Part shown: one piece after another, positions 16,080-24,314 of the stretch
Position numbering within the stretch: position 1 is the first letter of the stretch
How the letters are laid out: the number at the start of each line of letters is the position of its first letter
Assembly (NCBI GenBank): GCA_021776525.1
Contig: JAJFFT010000004.1
Coordinates: forward strand, 780,499 to 844,498
Reading direction: 5' to 3'
Length of the DNA: 64,000 bases
Source of the DNA: Robiginitomaculum sp.
Lineage (GTDB): Bacteria; Pseudomonadota; Alphaproteobacteria; Caulobacterales; Maricaulaceae
The notes under the pieces: generated by a model
What the model saw: only the letters and a program-made list of their open reading frames with translations
The model's database searches: none
What the model was told of the DNA's origin: nothing
Translations under genes and position numbers: made by a program

Positions 16080-17888
16080 ATGAGCAGCATCAATGATTTT
16101 GTGATCAAGCTGGCCAATGTGAATGGCACCGGCTCGGCCAGTGCCAATGGCCTCCTTATGAAGTCCATTTTTCGTATGGGCGTGCCGGTGGTCGGCAAAA
16201 ACGTGTTCCCGTCCAATATTCAGGGCCTGCCGACCTGGTATGAAGTCCGCGTCACCGGCGCTGGTTATGGCGCGCGCTCTGGTGATGTGGACATGATGGT
16301 GGCCATGAATGCCAATACCTATGCCCGCGATATTGCCGAGCTGCGCCCCGGCGGCGTGCTGATTTATGACAGCACCTGGCCGCGCCAGCATGTGCTGTCG
16401 CGCACCGATGTGACGGTGCTGGGTGTGCCTTTGGCGCAAATGTGTAATGCGGCCTTCAAAGTGGCGCGCTCACGCGTATTGATGAAAAACATGGCCTATG
16501 TCGGGGCCGTGGCGGCGCTTCTTGATGTCGATGTCGAGGTGATCCGCACACTGGTGCGTGAAATGTTCGCCAAAAAGCCCAAACTGGTGGACCTCAATAT
16601 GCAGGCCATCGCGCTGGGTTATGATTACGCGATGGAGCATTTTGAATGCCCGTTGCCGTTCAAAGTCGAAAAGCTGAATAAAACCGATGGCAAGATTATG
16701 ATCGATGGCAATACCGCCGCCGGTCTGGGCTGTGTCTATGCCGGGGCCACCGTCGGCGCCTGGTATCCGATCACACCGTCCACATCCTTGATGGATGCGT
16801 TCAAATCATGGTGTGAAAAATTTCGCGTTGACCCCGAAACCGGCGCGCATAATTACTGCATTATTCAGGCCGAAGACGAGCTTGCCGCCGTGGGCATGGT
16901 TGTGGGGGCAAGCTGGAATGGGGCGCGTTCGTTCACGCCCACCTCCGGGCCGGGTATCTCATTGATGAGTGAATTTATTGGCTTTGCCTATTATGCCGAA
17001 ATCCCGTTAGTGCTGTTTGATGTCCAGCGCGTCGGGCCGTCAACCGGCATGCCAACCCGGACCCAGCAATGCGATGTGCAAATGTGCGCCTATGCTTCGC
17101 ACGGCGATACGCGTCATATTCTGCTGTTCCCGGCCGATCCCGGCGAATGTTTTACCATGGCCGCCGACGCCTTTGATCTGGCCGAACGCTATCAGACCCC
17201 GGTGTTTGTACTTTCCGATATTGATATCGGTATGAATGACTGGATGGTTGACGAGCTGCAATGGGATGATGCCCGCCAGCCCGACCGCGGCAAGGTTTTA
17301 AACGCTGAACAGATTGAAAAATTGGACAAATTTTACCGCTATCGCGACCCTGATGGTGATGGCATTCCATATCGTACCTTGCCGGGCACCCACCCCAAGG
17401 GCGCGTATTTCACCCGCGGGTCAGGCCATAATGCCGATGGCGCCTATACCGAAAACGAAGCCGAATATCAGGAAGTTCTAGACCGTTTGGTGCGCAAATG
17501 GCGCGGCGCGGCAGACCATGTGCCAGCGCCTGTTGTAAAAACCGCAAAGGGCGGCAAAGCAAACTGGGGCATTATCGCTTATGGCAGCTCTGACTGCGCG
17601 GTTTTGGAGGCTTGCGACACGCTGGCCGCCGAGGGCTTGCATCTGGATTATATGCGGGTACGCGGTTTTCCGTTTAATGATGACGTGTCAGATTTTGTCA
17701 TGGCTCACGACCATGTGTTTATCGTCGAGCAAAACCGCGATGCCCAATTGCGTGGGCTTCTCTTGCTGGAAACGCAAATCCCCCGCGCAAAGATGTTCTC
17801 AATCCTGCATTACAGCGGCGAGCCGCTGACCTCGCATTTTGTGCACGATCACATCAAGGAAATGGCCCGCAAGGAGCAAAGCGCATGA
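16080..17888 (+). CDS. 2-oxoacid:acceptor oxidoreductase, fused gamma-alpha subunit
   Basis: 602 residues. The N-terminal gamma domain (about 1-185) begins with NVNGTGSASANGLLMKSIFRMG and contains GYGARSGDVDMMVAMN; the alpha part starts at about 205 with DGNTAAGLGCVYAGATVGAWYPITPSTSLMDAF, the pyrimidine-binding module of the thiamine enzyme. FTPTSGPGISLMSEFIG and QRVGPSTGMPTRTQQ are typical of 2-oxoglutarate-type KorA proteins. It overlaps the beta subunit by four bases (ATGA), as in a tightly coupled operon. The substrate (2-oxoglutarate, pyruvate or a branched-chain 2-oxoacid) cannot be fixed by eye; the KorA-like wording favours 2-oxoglutarate. Confidence 0.88.
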   Translation: MSSINDFVIKLANVNGTGSASANGLLMKSIFRMGVPVVGKNVFPSNIQGLPTWYEVRVTGAGYGARSGDVDMMVAMNANTYARDIAELRPGGVLIYDSTWPRQHVLSRTDVTVLGVPLAQMCNAAFKVARSRVLMKNMAYVGAVAALLDVDVEVIRTLVREMFAKKPKLVDLNMQAIALGYDYAMEHFECPLPFKVEKLNKTDGKIMIDGNTAAGLGCVYAGATVGAWYPITPSTSLMDAFKSWCEKFRVDPETGAHNYCIIQAEDELAAVGMVVGASWNGARSFTPTSGPGISLMSEFIGFAYYAEIPLVLFDVQRVGPSTGMPTRTQQCDVQMCAYASHGDTRHILLFPADPGECFTMAADAFDLAERYQTPVFVLSDIDIGMNDWMVDELQWDDARQPDRGKVLNAEQIEKLDKFYRYRDPDGDGIPYRTLPGTHPKGAYFTRGSGHNADGAYTENEAEYQEVLDRLVRKWRGAADHVPAPVVKTAKGGKANWGIIAYGSSDCAVLEACDTLAAEGLHLDYMRVRGFPFNDDVSDFVMAHDHVFIVEQNRDAQLRGLLLLETQIPRAKMFSILHYSGEPLTSHFVHDHIKEMARKEQSA

Positions 17889-18940
17889 CCTCGTTTGCCA
17901 AACCGAATATCAAACTCAAAAACGCCAAGCATAATGCGCTGGGCCTGACCCGCCATGATTATGAAGGGGCCATGTCGACCTTGTGTGCCGGCTGTGGTCA
18001 TGACAGCGTGACGGCCTGTATGGCCAAGGCGTTTTTCGAACTTTCCATCGAGCCACACCGCGCCGTGAAAATTTCGGGCATTGGCTGTTCATCCAAAACT
18101 ACGGCCTATTTTCTGCGCGAAGCCCACGGCAATAATACCGTACACGGGCGCATGCCTTCGGTGGCCACCGGCGCGGCGGCGGCCAATGCGGGCCTGACCT
18201 ATATTGGCGTTTCTGGCGATGGGGATTCGCTCTCCATTGGTATGGGCCAGTTTGCTCACGCCATGCGGCGCAATGTAAACATGCTCTATATGCTGGAAAA
18301 CAATGGCGTTTATGGGCTGACCAAGGGACAGTTTTCGGCTTCGGCAGATATCGGCAGTAAAAGCAAAAAGGGCGAGGTAAATATCGCCCCACCTATTGAT
18401 CCTGTCACTCTGGCACTATCTTTGGGGGCAACGTTTGTGGCACGGGCCTTTTCGGGCGACCGGGAACAATTGGTGCCGCTGATCAAAGCGGGCTTAAAAC
18501 ATAACGGCTTTGGCCTGATCGATGTGATCTCACCCTGCGTCAGCTTTAATGATCATGTGGGATCCACCAAAAGCTATGCCCACACCTATAAGTATTATCA
18601 CCCGGCAGTGCATGCCGACTATGTGCCGATGAGCGAGGAAATTCAGACATCTTATGCGGCGGGCGAGGCTGTACCGGTCGAGTTGCATGACGGTGGCAGC
18701 ATTCTTTTGCGCAAAATCGACGAGGACTATGACCCGCGTGATCGCGGTGCCGCCTATGCACAGATTACCGAGCGCGCCGCGCAGGGCGAGATTGTCACCG
18801 GGTTGTTGTATCTTGATGAAAGTCAGGACGATATGGCGGCAGTTAACAAGCTGACTGACCGGCCATTGAATACGTTTCCCTATGACGAGTTATGTCCGGG
18901 GGCTGATGCGCTGATCGAATTACAAAAGGGCTTTCGTTAA
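17885..18940 (+). CDS. 2-oxoacid:acceptor oxidoreductase, beta (thiamine diphosphate) subunit
   Basis: 351 residues. LCAGCGHDSV near 36-45, GIGCSS near 63 and ISPCVSFN near 217 supply the four Cys of the single [4Fe-4S] cluster of ferredoxin-type 2-oxoacid oxidoreductase beta subunits. The thiamine diphosphate and Mg2+ site is GDGDSLSIG (about 118) followed by ENNGVYGLTKGQ. The enzyme decarboxylates a 2-oxoacid to the acyl-CoA with low-potential electron release. Overlap of four bases with the alpha gene shows coupling. The operon ends here; a palindromic repeat follows. Confidence 0.9.
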   Translation: MTSFAKPNIKLKNAKHNALGLTRHDYEGAMSTLCAGCGHDSVTACMAKAFFELSIEPHRAVKISGIGCSSKTTAYFLREAHGNNTVHGRMPSVATGAAAANAGLTYIGVSGDGDSLSIGMGQFAHAMRRNVNMLYMLENNGVYGLTKGQFSASADIGSKSKKGEVNIAPPIDPVTLALSLGATFVARAFSGDREQLVPLIKAGLKHNGFGLIDVISPCVSFNDHVGSTKSYAHTYKYYHPAVHADYVPMSEEIQTSYAAGEAVPVELHDGGSILLRKIDEDYDPRDRGAAYAQITERAAQGEIVTGLLYLDESQDDMAAVNKLTDRPLNTFPYDELCPGADALIELQKGFR

Positions 18941-18948
18941 CAAAATTT

Positions 18949-19045
18949 TGGAGCACCATCCTTCGAGGCTCGGCTATGCTTCGCACCTCATGATGAGGGC
19001 TCAGCCTCATCTTGAGGTGGTGCGTAGCGCTCTCGAAAGGTGCCA
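18949..19045. repeat. Dispersed intergenic palindromic repeat (CCTTCGA...ATGAGG type)
   Basis: Left arm begins GCACCATCCTTCGAGGC and runs to CACCTCATGATGAGG; right arm is CCTCATCTTGAGG...GCTCTCGAAAGGTGC, its imperfect reverse complement. Total length about 95 bases. This is the type of palindromic element common between genes in alphaproteobacteria. A short relative with CCTTCGA and CTCAGGATGAGG lies inside pdhC at 47392-47440. It may fold as a transcript end for the oxidoreductase operon. Confidence 0.75.
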
Positions 19046-19193
19046 AGCGGGATATGGAGCCGTCTGACAATCACCTGTGCGCAAGAAAAACTTTAACTCT
19101 GCCGTAAATTTGCCAGCATTTACCCTTTTCATCTGTCACAAGAATCCTATTTAATTATTGTGATGCCAGTTTATGGTGTTCAGATGATGGATA

Positions 19194-19553
19194 ATGGACG
19201 TGAGTAATCAAAAAGCAATGATGTCGGGTGATCGTGACGATCATGATAATGATGACGGCCCGCAAATCGGCGTGGTCGAAAAAACCCGTACCCGGACCAA
19301 ACGCCCCTCCATGTATAGGGTATTGTTGCTCAATGACGATTACACGCCGATGGAATTTGTCGTCGATATTCTGGAACAGATTTTTCACAAATCTCGCGAT
19401 GAAGCCGTCGCGGTTATGCTGAACGTGCATCAAAGCGGCGTTGGTGTGTGCGGCGTCTATTCGTTCGACGTTGCCGAAACCAAAGTGGCACAAGTGGCAA
19501 TGATCGCCCGCGAGCATGAACATCCTTTGCAATGCACTATGGAAAAAGCCTGA
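19194..19553 (+). CDS. clpS: ATP-dependent Clp protease adaptor ClpS
   Basis: 119 residues. An acidic, disordered N-terminal stretch (about 8-25, [10 protein letters not shown]) is followed by the ClpS core with [17 protein letters not shown], the hydrophobic pocket region that reads N-end-rule residues, and later [20 protein letters not shown]. ClpS docks on the N domain of ClpA and delivers substrates carrying destabilising N-terminal residues to ClpAP in the cytoplasm. The clpA gene follows after 23 bases. Start could also be the ATG pair at 19218/19221; neither has a clear ribosome site. Confidence 0.95.
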   Translation: MDVSNQKAMMSGDRDDHDNDDGPQIGVVEKTRTRTKRPSMYRVLLLNDDYTPMEFVVDILEQIFHKSRDEAVAVMLNVHQSGVGVCGVYSFDVAETKVAQVAMIAREHEHPLQCTMEKA

Positions 19554-19576
19554 TTTAACCCAATACGGAGTCCCTT

Positions 19577-21904
19577 TTGCCCTCATTCACCCCAGCCCTT
19601 GAAGAAAGCCTGCAACGCGCCGTCGCCTATGCGAACGAGCGCCGCCACGAATATGTGACGCTGGAACATTTACTTCTAAGTCTGCTGGATGATGAGGATG
19701 CGATTGAAGTATTCAAGTCCTGCGAAGCGGATATGGAGGCTCTGCGCGACAGCGTCATGGGCTATGTAGACGAAAACCTGCAAACACTGGCGGTTGAAGA
19801 CCACAATGGCGATGCGCGGCCCACGGCCGGATTTCACAAAGTGGTGCAACGGGCCGTCATTCACGTGCAATCGGCCAATCAAGACGAGGTTTCCGGCGCC
19901 AATGTTCTGGTGGCGCTTTACGCGGCCCGCGAAAGTCATGCAGTATTTTTCCTGCACGAAGTGGACGTCACACGTTTTGATGTGGTGCGTTACCTCTCAC
20001 ATGGGGTTCCCAAGGGACAGGAAAGCCCGCCAATTTCTCTGTTCGATGAAACCGAAGAGGAAGACATTGCCACGCCAAAAGAACCAACGGCGCTGCAAAG
20101 CTATTGCGTGGATTTGAACGAAAAGGCCAAAGCTGGGGATATTGACCCCCTGATAGGGCGTGATGCCGAGGTCGAACGTTGTATTCAGGTCCTCTGCCGG
20201 CGTCGCAAAAACAACCCGCTTCTTGTGGGTGATCCGGGTGTTGGTAAAACCGCGATTGCCGAAGGTCTGGCGCGCAATATTGTCGAGGGTAAAACCCCGG
20301 AAGTTCTGCGCGATTGCACGATATTTTCGCTCGATATGGGCTCATTATTGGCTGGTACACGCTATCGCGGTGACTTTGAAGAACGCCTGAAGGCTGTGGT
20401 CAAGGAATTGGAAGACACCGAAGGCGCGATCCTCTTTGTTGATGAAATCCATACGGTGATTGGTGCCGGGGCCACGTCCGGCGGGGCTATGGATGCCTCC
20501 AACCTGCTTAAACCGGCGCTGCAATCAGGCAGTCTGCGCTGTATGGGTTCGACCAGTTATAAGGAACACCGCCAGCATTTTGAAAAAGACCGGGCTTTGG
20601 CACGGCGCTTTCAGAAAATTGATGTGGTGGAACCTTCCGAAGAAGACACGGTCAAAATTCTGGTCGGCTTGAAGCCATATTTCGAAAAATTTCACGATGT
20701 GCGCTATACGCTGGATGCATTGAAAATTGCTGTGACCTTGTCATCGCGTTATATCAATGACCGCAAATTGCCCGATAAGGCCATAGATGTGATTGACGAG
20801 GTGGGGGCCGCTCAACGCCTGTTGCCACCATCACGGCGCAAGAAAACCATTAGCGTCAAAGACATCGAAATCATTGTCGCCAAAATCGCCCGCATACCGG
20901 CCAAATCAGTCTCCAAGAATGACCAAAAGGCTTTGATGAACCTCGAGGCCGATCTGGCCCGTGTGGTGTTTGGTCAGGACAAAGCCATTGGTCAGGTGGC
21001 CTCGGCCATTAAAATGGCCCGCGCAGGTCTGCGTGAACCACTTAAACCCATTGGGTGTTATCTGTTCTCTGGTCCCACCGGGGTCGGCAAGACCGAAGTG
21101 GCGCGGCAATTGGCTTCGGTCATGGGCGTCGAGCTGCTGCGTTTTGATATGTCAGAATACATGGAACGCCACAGCGTCGCGCGCCTGATCGGTGCGCCGC
21201 CGGGTTATGTGGGGTTTGATCAGGGTGGATTGCTGACCCAACAGGTGGACCAGCATCCGCATTGTGTTCTGTTGCTGGATGAGATCGAAAAAGCCCATGC
21301 CGATGTGTTCAATATTCTCCTTCAGGTGATGGACAACGGCACGCTGACGGACAGCAACGGCAAACGCGTCGATTTTCGCAATGTGATTTTGATCATGACC
21401 ACCAATGCCGGGGCCGCGGATGGTGCTAAAAATTCCATTGGCTTTGGCCGTGGCAAGCGCGAGGGCGAGGATGAAGAAGCCATCAAACGCCTGTTTGCCC
21501 CCGAATTTCGCAACCGACTGGATGCCACCATCCCGTTCGCGTCACTGGGCCAGGACACCATTGGCCGGGTGGTTGAAAAATTCATGCTGCAACTGGAATT
21601 CCAGCTAGGCGAGCGCAATATCAGTTTCGAGCTGACCGATGCGGCCCGCGACTGGCTAGGCAGTCATGGTTATGACGCAGCCTTTGGGGCGCGCCCGCTG
21701 GCCCGCACCATACAGGAACACGTCAAAAAACCGCTTTCAGACGCGATCCTGTTTGGCGAGTTGAAAAATGGTGGTCTGGTGAAGGTCGATATCGATCTGG
21801 ATGATCGTGAAAAGCTGAAATTTGATATCTTCCCCGAAGAGCCTAAACGCAAGCGCCCTGCACAGCGTAAAAAGAAACCGCGCACTAAAACCAAGGCCGG
21901 TTAA
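19577..21904 (+). CDS. clpA: ATP-dependent Clp protease ATP-binding subunit ClpA
   Basis: 775 residues from a TTG start that is placed correctly after ACGGAG (19565-19570). Domains in order: the Clp N domain (about 1-140), AAA-1 with GDPGVGKTAIAEGLA near 219-233 and LFVDEIH, AAA-2 with GPTGVGKTEVARQLA near 499-513 and LLLDEIEKAH, then the C-terminal D2-small domain. No middle coiled-coil of the ClpB type is present, which fixes the ClpA identity. It unfolds substrates and threads them into ClpP. The last 25 residues are a strongly basic Lys/Arg/Pro tail (KRKRPAQRKKKPRTKTKAG) beyond the usual ClpA end. Confidence 0.96.
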   Translation: MPSFTPALEESLQRAVAYANERRHEYVTLEHLLLSLLDDEDAIEVFKSCEADMEALRDSVMGYVDENLQTLAVEDHNGDARPTAGFHKVVQRAVIHVQSANQDEVSGANVLVALYAARESHAVFFLHEVDVTRFDVVRYLSHGVPKGQESPPISLFDETEEEDIATPKEPTALQSYCVDLNEKAKAGDIDPLIGRDAEVERCIQVLCRRRKNNPLLVGDPGVGKTAIAEGLARNIVEGKTPEVLRDCTIFSLDMGSLLAGTRYRGDFEERLKAVVKELEDTEGAILFVDEIHTVIGAGATSGGAMDASNLLKPALQSGSLRCMGSTSYKEHRQHFEKDRALARRFQKIDVVEPSEEDTVKILVGLKPYFEKFHDVRYTLDALKIAVTLSSRYINDRKLPDKAIDVIDEVGAAQRLLPPSRRKKTISVKDIEIIVAKIARIPAKSVSKNDQKALMNLEADLARVVFGQDKAIGQVASAIKMARAGLREPLKPIGCYLFSGPTGVGKTEVARQLASVMGVELLRFDMSEYMERHSVARLIGAPPGYVGFDQGGLLTQQVDQHPHCVLLLDEIEKAHADVFNILLQVMDNGTLTDSNGKRVDFRNVILIMTTNAGAADGAKNSIGFGRGKREGEDEEAIKRLFAPEFRNRLDATIPFASLGQDTIGRVVEKFMLQLEFQLGERNISFELTDAARDWLGSHGYDAAFGARPLARTIQEHVKKPLSDAILFGELKNGGLVKVDIDLDDREKLKFDIFPEEPKRKRPAQRKKKPRTKTKAG

Positions 21905-21905
21905 C

Positions 21906-22286
21906 GTGTCGCTCAGCCTGTGTCTCATGCCGGGGCGTTATTGCGTGGCGCGACTGGCCGCCAATGCGGACCTGCCGCCGGGTCTTCTGGTGGGCGAGGG
22001 CTTTGTATCCGTGACCCGCACAGCGGACGAGTTGTCATTGGTCTATCCGCAAGGGCGTGTGGACAATCCGTCAAAATGCGAAACAGACTGGGTAGGGTTT
22101 CGGGTTGAAGGCGTTCTTGATTTTGCGCTGGTGGGTATTTTGGCCCGGCTCAGCGGTGCTTTGGCCGATGCGGGTATCAGCCTCTATGCACTGTCGACCT
22201 ATGATACGGACTATCTGTTCGTGAAGGCTGATCAGGAAGTTGCAGCCCGCGCGGCCCTGTCCAAAGTTGCCAATATAAGACCCTAG
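21906..22286 (+). CDS. ACT domain-containing protein
   Basis: 126 residues from a GTG one base after the clpA stop, in a different frame; an open frame continues upstream inside clpA but no start there is needed. The pattern GRYCVARL...FVSVTRTADELSLVYP...VEGVLDFALVGILARLSGALADAGISLYALSTYDTDYLFVK is that of the small stand-alone ACT proteins with two ACT-like halves (about 1-60 and 62-126), related to the amino-acid-sensing ACT folds. Ligand and partner are unknown. It overlaps the DUF3089 gene tail-to-tail by four bases. Confidence 0.85.
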   Translation: MSLSLCLMPGRYCVARLAANADLPPGLLVGEGFVSVTRTADELSLVYPQGRVDNPSKCETDWVGFRVEGVLDFALVGILARLSGALADAGISLYALSTYDTDYLFVKADQEVAARAALSKVANIRP

Positions 22287-23464
22287 CCGCCGGGTACGCC
22301 GCGAATGGGGCTGTCGATAATCTCCAGCGAGTTTTCAAAAGGTGGTGCCAGACGACCTTCCTCTTCTATGATGGTCTCCAGATTTTTAATGCGCTGTGCC
22401 GCATCAGCAGCCAAATCTGCGTAAAACAGATTAAACGGGTCGGGCTTAAAGCGTTGACCAAAGCTCAAAGGTTTGCGTAAAGCGCGCGATTTTGGCTGTT
22501 CGACAATCAACACACCACCCGTGCATTGCGCGCTTGTTTGCGCCGCCATCGGGGCGGGGGCCGTGCCCCATTCAAGGCCGGTTGCGGCCGCGCCGCCCTT
22601 GTGCATTGTTTTGGGGGCCAACTCTGTGCTTGTGCTGCCCAAAACGGGGTTCACACAGGCCAATGGGCGGCCTGCGGTCTGGCGCAGTTGTCCCTGGGCA
22701 TTCCAGACCATGCTGCGCTCGGTAAAACGCGTGATCTCCAGTGTTTCATTAGGCGTGAAGGCGCCATAAGTGATGATACAGCGCGCTTCATTGCTGGTTT
22801 GACAAGGCTTTACGCCCTTAATCTGTGTATCAAACAGGTCCAGTGGCACCGCCTGGTCCAGCACATAGGCGGCGGCCAGACGCTCGCGCAAATATGGATC
22901 GTAAAACCGGTCCTGTAACAGACCCAGAATGTGCAGCCCGCCTTGCTCTGTACCCGCTAGAATAATTGGCCCCTTGCCATCTGTATTGGCCAAAAACGCA
23001 TCAAAGGCATTTAAGACATCCCGATAGGCCAGTGCGCGCGCCCCGCGGGCATCGCTGCGCACTGTTAAAAATGAAAAAAGCGATGCAGAGCGGTAAAGCG
23101 GCACAGAAACGCTGCCAAGGTTTTGAAACGGCCCAGCCCAGTTGGGTATGGCGGTGCGATATAGCCGTTCCAGCGGCTTGGGTGCGTCAAGCGGTGTATT
23201 CCACTCTTTACCACCCCAATAGACGGTGGGGGTGACCACGAAAATACTGACCCCATCGCCTTTATGAGGCGGTATCGCCCACGCGGATGCATCAGCATAA
23301 TCAGGGGCTGTGGGGGGCACGTAGGTTTGAAACGGAATGCGTGGATCGTTTAAAAAACGGAATAAATTATCGCGGGACAAAAAGGCAAAGGTGCTCAAAA
23401 GCAGGACAAGCGCCACGCCGCCCAGCAGGGAAAAGCGGATGATTTTGTCTTTAGGCATATTCAT
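22283..23464 (-). CDS. DUF3089 alpha/beta-hydrolase-like protein lacking the nucleophile Ser
   Basis: 393 residues with one N-terminal membrane helix (about 10-30), so anchored to the inner membrane and facing the periplasm. The DUF3089 pattern is seen: DYADASAWA, VSIFVVTPTVYWGG, PLYRSASLF, ALAYRDVLNAFDAFLAN and ILAG.EQGGLHILGLL. Family members usually have a GHSQG nucleophile elbow at the last motif; here the codons read G-T-E-Q-G, so the Ser is replaced by Glu. Either this is a non-catalytic member or the mechanism differs. Transcribed on its own, tail-to-tail with the ACT gene and head-to-head with the DUF502 gene. Confidence 0.8.
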   Translation of the reverse strand: MNMPKDKIIRFSLLGGVALVLLLSTFAFLSRDNLFRFLNDPRIPFQTYVPPTAPDYADASAWAIPPHKGDGVSIFVVTPTVYWGGKEWNTPLDAPKPLERLYRTAIPNWAGPFQNLGSVSVPLYRSASLFSFLTVRSDARGARALAYRDVLNAFDAFLANTDGKGPIILAGTEQGGLHILGLLQDRFYDPYLRERLAAAYVLDQAVPLDLFDTQIKGVKPCQTSNEARCIITYGAFTPNETLEITRFTERSMVWNAQGQLRQTAGRPLACVNPVLGSTSTELAPKTMHKGGAAATGLEWGTAPAPMAAQTSAQCTGGVLIVEQPKSRALRKPLSFGQRFKPDPFNLFYADLAADAAQRIKNLETIIEEEGRLAPPFENSLEIIDSPIRGVPGG

Positions 23465-23591
23465 CTTTCAGCTTGATGTCCGAATCAGATCATAATTGCG
23501 ACACATGGTTCTTGTACACTCAAGGCCAGAGTGGGCTTGCGTGACGGCGATCATGCCCCATTTATAAATAAAGAAAAGCCCGCCGGTGAGA

Positions 23592-24314
23592 ATGATGCCA
23601 ACTGATAATGATGAAAACAAGGACCAGGTCACACTGGTCAAACCACCCAAACATCATGGATTGCTGTTGTGGCTGCGCAACAGTTTCCTGACCGGGATTG
23701 TGGTTTCAGCTCCCATCGGGGCGACAATCTGGCTGGTCTGGAGCTTTTTGCGCTGGGTCGATGGGCGGGTCGTGCCTTTGATCCCCAAAGAATATAACCC
23801 AGAAACCTATCTGCCGGTTGCTGTGCCGGGGCTGGGCCTGTTGATTTCCATTGTGGCGCTGACCTTTTTGGGGGCCATTACAGCGAACTTTTTTGGTCGT
23901 TCGCTGTTGAGTTTCGGGGAACGATTGCTCGAGCGTGTGCCACTGGTCAGCAGTATTTACGGCACCGTCAAACAGATTGTGCAAACGATATTATCGCAAC
24001 AGGATCAGTCTTTTGACAAGGTGGTGTTGATTGAATACCCGCGCAAAGGCACGTTTGCTGTGGGGTTTGTTTCGGCTCCGGCGCAAGGCGAAATTGCCAA
24101 ATCTTTAGGTGAAGGTGTTGTGGGTGTGTTTATCCCCACTGCACCAAACCCGACCTCTGGTTTCTTGATTTACGAGAAAAGCGAAAATCTGATCTATTTG
24201 GATATGCCGGTCGATGCCGGGGCCAAACTGATCCTGTCCGCCGGGCTGGTCTATCCAAACGGGGCCGATAATGGCACCAAGGATCAACCCGATGAGAGTA
24301 AGCGCACCGCCTGA
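23592..24314 (+). CDS. DUF502 membrane protein
   Basis: About 240 residues. The start could be ATG 23592 or 23595 (an upstream GTG at 23586 is also in frame). Two membrane helices lie at about 27-50 and 68-95; PIGATIWLVW, WVDGRVVPLIP, VPGLGLLISIVALTFLGAI, ERLLERVPLVSSIYGTVKQI and VVLIEYPRKGTFAVGFVS are the conserved blocks of DUF502. Function is unknown; plant members are linked to membrane responses. Its 3' end runs 31 bases into the end of recG on the other strand. Confidence 0.88.
   Translation: MMPTDNDENKDQVTLVKPPKHHGLLLWLRNSFLTGIVVSAPIGATIWLVWSFLRWVDGRVVPLIPKEYNPETYLPVAVPGLGLLISIVALTFLGAITANFFGRSLLSFGERLLERVPLVSSIYGTVKQIVQTILSQQDQSFDKVVLIEYPRKGTFAVGFVSAPAQGEIAKSLGEGVVGVFIPTAPNPTSGFLIYEKSENLIYLDMPVDAGAKLILSAGLVYPNGADNGTKDQPDESKRTA

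Noticed and set aside
15123..16439. A 438-codon open frame on the minus strand over the oxidoreductase genes
   Set aside because: It is antisense to two clear genes, has His/Ile-rich low-complexity composition typical of mirror frames of this GC type, and matches no family.
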